Origin: Micromonospora polyrhachis
GTDB taxonomy: Bacteria; Actinomycetota; Actinomycetes; Mycobacteriales; Micromonosporaceae
Length of the DNA stretch: 64,000 nucleotides
NCBI RefSeq assembly: GCF_014203835.1
Contig: NZ_JACHJW010000001.1
Location: 1,612,001 to 1,676,000 of the forward strand
Direction of reading: 5' to 3'
The notes under the pieces are model-generated. The model searched no databases and had not been told where the DNA came from. It saw nothing but the letters and a program-made list of their open reading frames with translations. The position numbers and the translations under genes are program-made. Shown one piece after another: positions 56,878-64,000 of this stretch; the first letter of the stretch is position 1; each line of letters starts with the position of its first letter.

Positions 56878-58056
56878 TCAGCCCCGAGCCGACTTGATCA
56901 CACCGGCCCGGCGGGCCCGCTCGACCACCCCGGGCAGCGCCGCGACCAGGGCCTCCACCTCGTCGGCGGTCGAGTTGTGGCCGAGGGCGAAGCGCAGCGA
57001 CGACCGGGCCCGGTCGTCGTCGGCTCCCATGGCCAGCAGTACGTGCGAGGGCTGGGCCACCCCGGCCGAACAGGCCGACCCGGTCGAACAGGCGATGCCC
57101 TGGGCGTCGAGCAACAGCAGCAGGGCGTCCCCCTCGCAACCGGGGAAGGAGAAGTGCGCGTTGCCCGGCAGCCGGTGCACGGGGTCACCGTTGTAGATCG
57201 CCTCGGGCACGGTCTGCCGTACCCGGGTCACCAGGTCGTCGCGGAGCGCGGCGACGCGGGCCGCGTACTCCTGTTGGGTCTTGACCGCCTTCTCGACGGC
57301 GACGGCGAAGGCGGCGATGCCGGCCGCGTCCAGCGTGCCGGAGCGGACGTCCCGCTCCTGGCCCCCGCCGTGCAGCACCGGCGTGCAGGCCACGTCCCGA
57401 CCGAGCAGCAGCGCGCCCACGCCGACCGGGCCGCCGAGCTTGTGCCCGGTGACGGTGAGGGCGGCCACTCCGCTGGCCGCGAAGTCGACCGGCACCTGGC
57501 CGACCGCCTGCACGGCGTCGGTGTGGAACGGGACGCCCCGTTCGGCGGCCACAGCGGCCAGCTCGGCCACCGGCTGGACCGTGCCCACCTCGTTGTTGGC
57601 CCACATGACGGTCACCAGGGTCACCTGGTCACCGTGTTCGTCGAGCACCGAGCGCAGCTCGTCCGGGCTGAGCCGCCCGGCCGCATCGACGGGGAGCCAG
57701 CTTGCCGAGGCGCCTTCGTGCCGTTGCAGCCACTGCGCCGAGTCGAGTACGGCGTGGTGCTCGATCGCGCTGGCCACCAGCCGGGTCCGGGCCGGGTCGG
57801 CCGCGCGTCGCGCCCAGAAGATGCCCTTGACCGCGAGGTTGTCGCTCTCCGTACCGCCCCCGGTGAAGATCACTTCGGACGGGCGGGCACCGAGCGCGGC
57901 GGCCACCCGTTCCCGGGACTCCTCGACCCGGCGACGCGCCAGCCGGCCGGAGGCGTGCAGGGAGGAGGCGTTGCCGACCTCGCGGGCGGTGGCGACGTAC
58001 GCCGCCAATGCCTCGTCGAGCATCGGGGTGGTCGCCGCATGATCCAGGTATGCCAT
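56878..58056 (-). CDS. cysteine desulfurase (IscS/NifS family)
   Basis: PLP enzyme converting cysteine to alanine and enzyme-bound persulfide. 392 residues. [12 protein letters not shown] start, [15 protein letters not shown] Lys in [12 protein letters not shown], catalytic Cys loop [11 protein letters not shown]. The loop size fits class I (IscS-like). The neighbour mnmA indicates a role in tRNA thiolation, though Fe-S supply is also possible. Confidence 0.95.
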   Translation of the reverse strand: MAYLDHAATTPMLDEALAAYVATAREVGNASSLHASGRLARRRVEESRERVAAALGARPSEVIFTGGGTESDNLAVKGIFWARRAADPARTRLVASAIEHHAVLDSAQWLQRHEGASASWLPVDAAGRLSPDELRSVLDEHGDQVTLVTVMWANNEVGTVQPVAELAAVAAERGVPFHTDAVQAVGQVPVDFAASGVAALTVTGHKLGGPVGVGALLLGRDVACTPVLHGGGQERDVRSGTLDAAGIAAFAVAVEKAVKTQQEYAARVAALRDDLVTRVRQTVPEAIYNGDPVHRLPGNAHFSFPGCEGDALLLLLDAQGIACSTGSACSAGVAQPSHVLLAMGADDDRARSSLRFALGHNSTADEVEALVAALPGVVERARRAGVIKSARG

Positions 58057-58087
58057 CGCACCCCAGCCTATCCGCCGCTGCTCAGAT

Positions 58088-58127
58088 GGAAAGGGTGGCC
58101 ATCCGAGGTCGGATGGCCACCCTTTCC
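58088..58127. terminator. terminator between etfA and the cysteine desulfurase gene
   Basis: Perfect 17-bp stem GGAAAGGGTGGCCATCC / GGATGGCCACCCTTTCC with a GAGGTC loop, 50 bp past the etfA stop. Confidence 0.85.
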
Positions 58128-58176
58128 GCCGTGGGCGCGACGGCAGGAGAAGCCGTGCGGATCGCGGGCGATGAGG

Positions 58177-59136
58177 CTACTTGCGCTTGCGGATCTCGTC
58201 CGCCGCCTGCGGTACGACCTTGTGCAGGTCGCCCACCACACCGAAGTCGGCCAGTTCGAAGATCGGGGCCTCGCCGTCCTTGTTGACCGCGACGATCGTC
58301 TTCGACGTCTGCATGCCGGCCCGGTGCTGGATGGCGCCGGAGATGCCGAGTGCGATGTAGAGCTGCGGCGAGACGGTCTTACCGGTCTGCCCCACCTGGA
58401 ACTGGTGCGGGTAGAAGCCGGAGTCGACGGCCGCCCGGGACGCGCCGACCGCGCCGCCGAGCAGGTCGGCCAGCTCCTCGACCAGCTTGAAGTTGTCGGC
58501 GTTGCCGACACCGCGGCCACCGGAGACGACCACCGACGCCTCGGTGAGCTCGGGGCGGGAGCCCTTCTGCTCGGCGACCCGGTCGACGACCTTGGCCAGC
58601 TTGTCGGCGTCGCCGAGTTGGACGTCGAGCTGCTCGACGGCCGGGGTGGCCGGGGCGGGTGCCGGGGTGACCGAGTTGGGGCGCAGGGTCACCAGCGGCA
58701 GGCCCCGGGTGACCTTGGACTTGACGACCGTCGAGCCGGCGAAGGCGACCTGGGTGGCGGTGCCGTCGGCGGCCAGGCCCACCACGTCGGTGAGGATGCC
58801 GTTGTCCAACTTGACGGCGAGCCGGGCGGCGATCTCCTTGCCCTCCTGGGTGGAGGCGAGCAGCACGGCGGCCGGCTGCACCCGCTTGACCAGCTCGGCC
58901 AGGACGGTGGCCTTGGGGGCGACCAGGTGGCCGTTGATCTCCTCGCTCTCGGCGGCGTAGATCTTCTCCGCGCCGTACTCGCCGAGCTTGTCGCTCAGGG
59001 CGGCGACCGCGCCGGGACCGCCGAGCACCACCGCGGCCGGGGTGCCCAGGTCTCGGGCCAGGGTGAGCAGTTCGAGCGTGACCTTCTTGACGCCGAAGGC
59101 GCTGGTGGCTTCGACGACTACGAGTACCTCAGCCAT
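58177..59136 (-). CDS. etfA: electron transfer flavoprotein alpha subunit
   Basis: FAD-binding subunit of ETF, which takes electrons from acyl-CoA and other dehydrogenases. 319 residues. [11 protein letters not shown] start, then the C-terminal FAD domain with [34 protein letters not shown] and [23 protein letters not shown]. Follows etfB by 12 bp. Confidence 0.97.
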   Translation of the reverse strand: MAEVLVVVEATSAFGVKKVTLELLTLARDLGTPAAVVLGGPGAVAALSDKLGEYGAEKIYAAESEEINGHLVAPKATVLAELVKRVQPAAVLLASTQEGKEIAARLAVKLDNGILTDVVGLAADGTATQVAFAGSTVVKSKVTRGLPLVTLRPNSVTPAPAPATPAVEQLDVQLGDADKLAKVVDRVAEQKGSRPELTEASVVVSGGRGVGNADNFKLVEELADLLGGAVGASRAAVDSGFYPHQFQVGQTGKTVSPQLYIALGISGAIQHRAGMQTSKTIVAVNKDGEAPIFELADFGVVGDLHKVVPQAADEIRKRK

Positions 59137-59148
59137 GACTCAGACTCC

Positions 59149-59928
59149 TCACACGAACTTCTCGGTGGCGAGGAACTCGACCAGCTGCACGCCGCCGGAG
59201 CCCTCGTCGGTGATCTTCTCGCCGCCGGAGCGGGGCGGGCGCTTGGCGTGCTCGACGACCGCGCTGGTCGCGCCGTCGAAGCCCACCTCGGTCGGGGCGA
59301 CGCCCAGGTCGGCCAGGGAGAGGGTCTGCACCGGCTTCTTCTTGGCCGCCATGATGCCCTTGAAGGACGGGTAGCGCGGCTCGTTGATGGTGTCCCAGAC
59401 CGAGACCACGGCGGGGGCGGTGGCGGTGACGACCTCGTAGCCCTCTTCGGTCTGCCGCTCGATGGTCAGCGTCGAGCCGTCCACGGTCAGCTTGCGGGCA
59501 CCGGTCAGCGCGGCGATACCAAGGCGCTCGGCGAGCATGTGCGGCATGGCCTGGACCCGACCGTCGGTGGACTCGGAGCCGCAGAGCACCAGGTCCGCGC
59601 CGAGGGTACGCAGCGCGGCGGCGAGCACCTTGGAGGTGGCCACGGCGCAGGAGCCGTGCAGGGCGTCGTCCACGATGTGTACGGCCTTGTCCGGCCCCAT
59701 CGACAGCGCCTTGCGGATCGACTCGGTGGCCTTGTCCGGCCCCATGGTCAGGACGGTGACCTCGCCACCGTGCGCTTCCTTGATCTTCAACGCCTCTTCG
59801 ATGGCGTATTCGTCCATCTCGTTGATGACGTTGCTCGCCGAGCCGCGGTCGACGGTGTTGTCGTCACTACGCAGGTTGCGGTCCGCGCCCGAATCGGGCA
59901 CCTGCTTGACGAGTACGACGATGTTCAT
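59149..59928 (-). CDS. etfB: electron transfer flavoprotein beta subunit
   Basis: AMP-binding partner of EtfA. 259 residues from the ATG at 59928 (MNIVVLVKQVPDSGADRN), the conserved start; the open frame extends upstream without conservation. Conserved NEMDEYAIEEALKIKE, MGPDKA twice, and GSESTDGRVQAMPHMLAE. First gene of etfBA; AGGAGGG lies 13 bases upstream. Confidence 0.97.
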   Translation of the reverse strand: MNIVVLVKQVPDSGADRNLRSDDNTVDRGSASNVINEMDEYAIEEALKIKEAHGGEVTVLTMGPDKATESIRKALSMGPDKAVHIVDDALHGSCAVATSKVLAAALRTLGADLVLCGSESTDGRVQAMPHMLAERLGIAALTGARKLTVDGSTLTIERQTEEGYEVVTATAPAVVSVWDTINEPRYPSFKGIMAAKKKPVQTLSLADLGVAPTEVGFDGATSAVVEHAKRPPRSGGEKITDEGSGGVQLVEFLATEKFV

Positions 59929-60285
59929 CGCGATTCGACGACCCTCCTGTTGGTGTTGCCTTCCCACGCCCTGTTCTGGGGCGCAGCCTCCCGCGTTGCC
60001 GGACTTTCGGTCAACCGTGAGCGCTGTGGAGTTGCCCACGACGCAATGTTACCTGCGAGTAGCATAGCGCCCCGGCGAGCCCTCAGTGACACATCTCACC
60101 CCCGGCCGATACCGGCGGGTAGAGTCCCGAAATCAGGAGGTGTCGTGAAATGTCAGGGCAATCCGCACCACGCGGGTCCCATTCCATCGTGGGTTGTGCA
60201 CCGGATCCGGAGCAGGGCCATCGATGTCGCTGCGGCCGACTCCGCCACCACTGCGTACGGGATGCCGTACGCGGAATCTGGCGGG
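59929..60285. other. 357-bp region between etfB and a hypothetical gene
   Basis: Presumably holds the etfBA promoter; no clear -35/-10 could be chosen. A short plus-strand ORF with a strong Shine-Dalgarno starts at 60150 (separate entry). Confidence 0.4.
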
Positions 60286-60347
60286 TCAGCCCGAGAGCCC
60301 CAGCGCCGACCGGATCTTCACGATCATCGCTGCCTCGGCCTCGGTGA
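60150..60347 (+). CDS. possible small Cys-rich protein
   Basis: 65 codons starting MSGQSAPRGSHSIVGC, with AGGAGG at 60136-60141. A cluster CRCGRLRHHC could bind metal. Against it: third-position GC is low, the 3' third overlaps the opposite-strand hypothetical gene, and an alternative GTG frame uses the same Shine-Dalgarno. Confidence 0.25.
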   Translation: MSGQSAPRGSHSIVGCAPDPEQGHRCRCGRLRHHCVRDAVRGIWRVSPRAPAPTGSSRSSLPRPR

Positions 60348-60693
60348 TCCCGGCAGACACCTGCCCGACCTGCTCGACGGCCGCCACCACCGTGGTCCGA
60401 TACCGGTCGGCCTCCGCCGGAACCTTCGCTTCGAGGATCTGCACCGCCTGCCGCAACGCCGGCAGCACCTCCCGCTCCACGTCGGCCGGCGAGTCGCTGG
60501 CCAACCGAGGCAGGCCGCCGCTGGTCAGCACCTCCCGGATCAGACCGGTCGAGTCCGCGAAGGCACCAGAGGCGGCGAAGCTCTCCTTGATCAGGTCGAG
60601 CACCCCGGGGTCGGCGTTGGACACCAGGAAGACGGCACCGAACGCGGCGGTCTTGACGACCTGCCTCTCCTCATCCGTCAGCTGTTGATCCAC
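60286..60693 (-). CDS. helical hypothetical protein (TerB-like?)
   Basis: 135 residues from a GTG. All-helical appearance: TDEERQVVKTAAFGAVFLVSNADPG, and an AEAAMIVKIRSALGLSG end. Weakly reminiscent of TerB-like helical domains, not firm. It starts one base after the stop of the GNAT gene (TGATGTG), so it is translationally coupled. Confidence 0.65.
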   Translation of the reverse strand: MDQQLTDEERQVVKTAAFGAVFLVSNADPGVLDLIKESFAASGAFADSTGLIREVLTSGGLPRLASDSPADVEREVLPALRQAVQILEAKVPAEADRYRTTVVAAVEQVGQVSAGITEAEAAMIVKIRSALGLSG

Positions 60694-60694
60694 A

Positions 60695-61498
60695 TCATGG
60701 AGTGTAGACGTACGGGGTGGTCGTCGTGATCGTGACGAACCCAAGCCGGTGCAGAATCGGCCGGCTGTCGTCGGAGGCGTCGACCTGCAACAGCGTGAAG
60801 CCCCGGGTGTCAGCCAATCGGGCCCGGTGGGTAACCAGCGCCCGGTAGATCCCCCGGCCCCGCCACTCGGGCCGGGTCGCCCCGCCCCAGAGGGAGGCGA
60901 ATCGGGTGCCGGCCTGGTAGCGCACCCAACCGGCACACACCACCCGCCCGGTCTCGACCTCCTCGGCCACCACCACGGTCAGCCGGTCGACCCCGGCGGC
61001 CAACTCCTTCTCCAACATGTCGGCCACCCGAAGCCGCTGCTCACCCCAGACCGCCGACTCCAGCTCCGCGATCCGGTCCAGGTCCGCACGAGCGGTCACC
61101 TCACGCAGCCGTACGCCCTCGGGCGGCACCGGCAGCACGGCCGCCAGCGGCGCGACCGGGCCCACCACCACGGCCTCCCGTGCCTGCGGCTCGAACCCGG
61201 CGGCCCGCAACCGGTCGCCCAGATCGGCCGGCTCATCGTGCTCGACCAGCTTCCACTCGACCGGCTCGCCCCGACGGGCGAAGATCTCCCGCTGCCGGAC
61301 GATCAGCTCGTCCAGCTCGGCCCCGGACAGCCCGCCAAGATCCCGATAGGTGAGGAAGCCGCCTGAACTCTGACCGAGGACCCGCACCAGCGGACCGTCC
61401 CGCTCGACAGTGACACCGGCCGGCATGGGATCCGGAATCTCGGGTCGCAGTTGGTGGTCATAAGCGGCACGAAGTGCGGAAACGTCGAGATCGGTCAC
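60695..61498 (-). CDS. GNAT acetyltransferase
   Basis: 267 residues. The C-terminal GNAT domain (~125-260) has the acetyl-CoA loop RPEWRGRGIYRALVTHRARLA and LLQVDASDDSRPILHRLGF. The N-terminal half has an FLTYRDLGGLSGAELD segment. Substrate unknown. Its GTG start overlaps the far 5' open frame of the divergent DUF202 gene, one reason to start that gene later. Confidence 0.85.
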   Translation of the reverse strand: MTDLDVSALRAAYDHQLRPEIPDPMPAGVTVERDGPLVRVLGQSSGGFLTYRDLGGLSGAELDELIVRQREIFARRGEPVEWKLVEHDEPADLGDRLRAAGFEPQAREAVVVGPVAPLAAVLPVPPEGVRLREVTARADLDRIAELESAVWGEQRLRVADMLEKELAAGVDRLTVVVAEEVETGRVVCAGWVRYQAGTRFASLWGGATRPEWRGRGIYRALVTHRARLADTRGFTLLQVDASDDSRPILHRLGFVTITTTTPYVYTP

Positions 61499-61539
61499 CT
61501 GCTCAGGTTACGGCGGCGATCAACCGGATATTCGGTGTC

Positions 61540-61932
61540 GTGCTCCAGGCGATCAGACAGTGGTTCGACACCCGGGAGGTACGCCAGGTCGGCACCGCCC
61601 CGGACTACCGGTTCTCGCTGGCCAACGAGCGGACCTTCCTCGCCTGGCTGCGTACCGGGCTGGCCCTGATCGCCGGTGGTCTCGGCGTTGCCCAGTTCCT
61701 CCCCCCGCTGCCGGTGGCACACGGACGCGAGGCGATCGCCGTGGTCCTGCTCCTGCTCGGGGCGGCAGTCGCGGTCGGAGCGGTGGACCGCTGGACCCGT
61801 AACGAGCGGGCCATGCGACTCGGCCAGGAGCTACCGCCCGCGCGGCTGCCCGCCGTACTGGCGATCCTGGTCAGTCTGGGCGCGCTGCTGCTGGTGGTCA
61901 TGGTGCTGCTGCCGTCGCGGGGTGGCCGGTGA
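61540..61932 (+). CDS. DUF202 (YidH-type) membrane protein
   Basis: 130 residues from the GTG at 61540. Family hallmark APDYRFSLANERTFLAWLRTGLALIAGGLGV, then two more helices (three in all). The open frame extends back to 61474 but that would overlap the divergent GNAT gene. A second DUF202 protein follows with a 4-bp overlap. Function of the family is unknown. Confidence 0.85.
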   Translation: MLQAIRQWFDTREVRQVGTAPDYRFSLANERTFLAWLRTGLALIAGGLGVAQFLPPLPVAHGREAIAVVLLLLGAAVAVGAVDRWTRNERAMRLGQELPPARLPAVLAILVSLGALLLVVMVLLPSRGGR

Positions 61933-62357
61933 GCCGGCCTCCCGGACCACCACCGCAGGACCCCGAGTCGCAGACGGCACCGCAGGACCCCGAGCCCGGA
62001 GCACCACCGCAGGACCCCGAGTCGCAGACAGCACCGGAGAACGCCAAACCCGGCCTGTTCGCGGAACGCACCCGGCTGGCCTGGCTCCGGAGCAACCTGG
62101 CGATCATCGTCGTGACCCTGCTCCTCGTCCGACTGGCCCTGATCAAAGGGCTCTTCGAACAGCCGCGAGCGGCTCGGTCGATCACCGGTGTCACGCTCGC
62201 CGGCTGCCTCGCCCTCACCCTGATCACCCTGCCCTGGGTCACCGGCCGGGCCCGGCGACACACCGACGGCGGCGGAGCCGTGCTGCCACTGGTAGCCCTG
62301 ATCGCCGTCGGTCTCGCCATGCTCGGGGTGCTGTTCATCCTCGTTGGAGAAGCCTGA
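61929..62357 (+). CDS. DUF202 membrane protein with repeated N-terminus
   Basis: 142 residues. The N-terminal ~38 residues consist of repeated PQDPES/PQDPEP units encoded by tandem DNA repeats (~61950-62035). Then GLFAERTRLAWLRSNLAIIVVTLLLVRLAL, the DUF202 signature, and three helices. GTG start overlapping the previous stop (GTGA). Likely a paired partner of the preceding DUF202 protein. Confidence 0.85.
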   Translation: MSRPPGPPPQDPESQTAPQDPEPGAPPQDPESQTAPENAKPGLFAERTRLAWLRSNLAIIVVTLLLVRLALIKGLFEQPRAARSITGVTLAGCLALTLITLPWVTGRARRHTDGGGAVLPLVALIAVGLAMLGVLFILVGEA

Positions 62358-62454
62358 TCATTCTTGTCGGACAGACCTGATCGATTTCGGCGGAGTGGGC
62401 TGGTAATCGCTGCCGGATTGCGCTGGCCTTCGGCCCATGGGCCATCATTGTCGA

Positions 62455-62883
62455 ATGGCCCGCCTGTACGTCCTCCTCTTCATCGTGCAGATCATCCTCG
62501 CGGTCTGCGCTCTGATCAGCTGCCTCTCCACCGAGGAAGGGAAGATCCGCGCCCTACCCCGGCTCGTCTGGGTGCTGATCATCCTGTTCTTCCCGCTGGT
62601 CGGCTCGATCGCCTGGTTCCTCGCCGGTCGGCCGGCACCAGCCGGCAAGCCGGGTAGCGGTTGGCGTCCGGGCGAGGGCCCGTCAGAACGGGAACGTCCG
62701 CGTCAGGTGGCCCCGGACGACGACCCCGAGTTCCTCCGTTCCCTCGACACCGAACGCGCCAAGCAGGACCGGGAGATGTTCGACCGCTGGGAGGCGGATC
62801 TGCGCCGTCGCGAGGAGGAACTGCGCCGCCGCGACGCCGACGAGCCACCCCGGGACGACTCCTCCCCCACCGGCAACGGATAG
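62455..62883 (+). CDS. PLDc_N-type small membrane protein
   Basis: 142 residues from the ATG at 62455 (MARLYVLLFIVQIILAVCALISCLSTEEGKIR). Two helices with the conserved LPRLVWVLIILFFPLVGSIAWFLAGRP characterise the phospholipase D nuclease N-terminal family. A charged coiled tail follows (RWEADLRRREEELRRRDADE, coiled-coil-like). Function unknown. Confidence 0.88.
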   Translation: MARLYVLLFIVQIILAVCALISCLSTEEGKIRALPRLVWVLIILFFPLVGSIAWFLAGRPAPAGKPGSGWRPGEGPSERERPRQVAPDDDPEFLRSLDTERAKQDREMFDRWEADLRRREEELRRRDADEPPRDDSSPTGNG

Positions 62884-63034
62884 CCGCCGGCGAACGGCCC
62901 GAATCACCGACGGGACACGGGTAATGGACTACGATCCCCGTAACTATCGATCGTCTCGCCTATCCGGCTGAGCCATCTCCCATTACCCGGCCCAGTCCGC
63001 CGGCTGATTCTGGTCAGTTTCGAACGGGACAGTG

Positions 63035-64000
63035 ATGCACTTGCCCAGCGGCACCGATTCCATCCCCCCACACCACGTCGAAACCACCACCGACGTACGA
63101 CCCGACGGCCCGGCCACCGCGAAACCGCGACCCATCGGAAACCGGTCACCGCGACAGATCACGTACCGGCTGCCGCGACCGTCGCGACTCGGGCTGGTCA
63201 CCTTCGGTCTCAGCCAAGCCGTACTGCTGTTCTGGTGGTTGGCCTATCATCCGGCCCTGTTCACCCCGGATTCGATCAACTACATCGCCCAGTCCACCAC
63301 CGGCAACTGGAACACCCACCACCCGATCGCGTACACCGCCCTGGTCTGGCTGTCGCTTCAGCTCACCGGCGGCGTGGCCGCCCTCACCCTGGCACACACC
63401 ATCGCCCTGGCCGCCGGCCTGGCATACGCGGTAACCGGGCTACGCCGGCTCGGCGGGCCGGGATGGCTCTGGCCGCCGGTCGCGGTCGCCATCGTCGCCC
63501 TGCCCCCCGTCGGCTCCTTCGTGATGTGCCTGTGGAAGGACGTCCCGTTCGTCATCTGCCACGTGTTCCTGGTCGGCACCCTGGCCAGACTGGTCGCCCA
63601 TCGCAGGAGGGGGGCTGACGGGCCGGCATTCCCCCGGGTGCTGCTCGTCGCGGTCTTCGCCGAACTGGCGTTGATCTGCCTGTTCCGGCAGAACGGCTTC
63701 ATCGTCGCGGCCATCACCGTCGTGCTCTGCGTACTGCTGCTACGCGGAACCACCCTCCGGATGATCGCCGTCGGCGGGTCGGCGATCGCCGTCGCGTTGC
63801 TGACCAACTGGATGCTGCTGCCCGCACTCGGCGTCAGCAAGAGCGAATCCATCGTCGCCTACGAGGCGTTCTTCTCCGACATCGCCGTCGCCTACGGAAC
63901 GGACCCGGCCGCCTTCCCGGCGGCCGACACGGCAGTGATGGCGAAGGTCGCCCCGCTGACCCACTGGCGGGAGTCCGGCGACTGCCTCGTGGTCGACAGC
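63035..64000 (+). CDS. polytopic membrane protein (DUF6020-like), cut by window edge
   Basis: 322 codons to the right edge without a stop. A hydrophilic N-terminus (~1-48) precedes at least six hydrophobic segments. The first outer loop has HPALFTPDSINYIAQS...WNTHHPIAYTALVWL. This loop pattern (a DS pair and HP after the first helix) is that of DUF6020 and PMT-like putative glycosyltransferases of actinomycetes. The ATG at 63035 starts MHLPSGTDSIPPHHV. The catalytic role is unproven. Confidence 0.75.
   Translation, partial: MHLPSGTDSIPPHHVETTTDVRPDGPATAKPRPIGNRSPRQITYRLPRPSRLGLVTFGLSQAVLLFWWLAYHPALFTPDSINYIAQSTTGNWNTHHPIAYTALVWLSLQLTGGVAALTLAHTIALAAGLAYAVTGLRRLGGPGWLWPPVAVAIVALPPVGSFVMCLWKDVPFVICHVFLVGTLARLVAHRRRGADGPAFPRVLLVAVFAELALICLFRQNGFIVAAITVVLCVLLLRGTTLRMIAVGGSAIAVALLTNWMLLPALGVSKSESIVAYEAFFSDIAVAYGTDPAAFPAADTAVMAKVAPLTHWRESGDCLVVDS

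Noticed and set aside
56251-60729. Very long plus-strand open frame (1492 codons) opposite mnmA, cysteine desulfurase and etfBA
   Set aside because: It is the antisense shadow of four well-recognised genes in a GC-rich genome; the sequence is His/Gly/Arg/Asp-rich with no family features.

Overview
The window is a high-GC (roughly 70%) chromosomal segment of an actinomycete. Gene content, codon bias toward G/C in the third position, frequent GTG starts, DUF397/XRE-DUF5753 and HTH/Clp-N modules, and the gene neighbourhoods all suggest Micromonosporaceae (Micromonospora or a close relative). That placement comes from recognising gene order and protein styles, not from a search. No rRNA, tRNA, CRISPR array, IS element or phage gene was recognised.

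Layout. (1) 1-16.4 kb is mainly amino-acid biosynthesis: leuB (cut by the left edge), serA, the ilvB-ilvN-ilvC operon with a probable attenuator in front of ilvB, and ilvD. Between them lie an ApbE-like flavin transferase, an epoxide hydrolase with a divergent WYL regulator, a mannosyl-3-phosphoglycerate synthase, and a membrane GGDEF-EAL protein. (2) 16.4-27.2 kb is an accessory stretch: a secreted DUF4185 protein, small membrane proteins, two hydrolases, an SDR lacking its catalytic residues next to an HxlR regulator, an XRE/DUF397 module, and two divergent MarR regulators. Short tandem and inverted repeats are common here. (3) 27.2-36.9 kb holds glyA behind a ZTP riboswitch, an HTH/Clp-N/DUF998 operon with twin palindromic operators, a broken acetyltransferase, a GT39-like glycosyltransferase containing a 60-bp tandem repeat, a lipoprotein sugar dehydrogenase and a membrane metallophosphoesterase. 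(4) 37-48 kb carries the GatCAB amidotransferase genes, but gatB is separated from gatCA by about 7.5 kb. That block contains an ABC exporter, a two-component system, two gene remnants, a copied fragment of gatB and a two-gene AAA-ATPase/TOPRIM-like pair that looks like an anti-phage system. (5) 48-60 kb runs leftward: etfBA, cysteine desulfurase, mnmA, a MetE-like protein, a VOC protein, ADP-ribosylglycohydrolase, ligA and a second GGDEF-EAL protein. (6) 60-64 kb has a GNAT acetyltransferase, two DUF202 membrane proteins, a PLDc_N-type membrane protein and the start of a polytopic membrane protein cut by the right edge.

How the genes work together. leuB, ilvBNC and ilvD supply branched-chain amino acids. 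serA and glyA feed serine, glycine and one-carbon units, and glyA appears to sense ZTP. The cysteine desulfurase and MnmA are adjacent and together would thiolate tRNA U34. GatCAB makes Gln-tRNA or Asn-tRNA by transamidation. The most promising candidate for an undescribed system is the ATPase/TOPRIM-like pair directly downstream of gatA (44021-46044). The HTH/Clp-N/DUF998 operon with its duplicated operator comes next.
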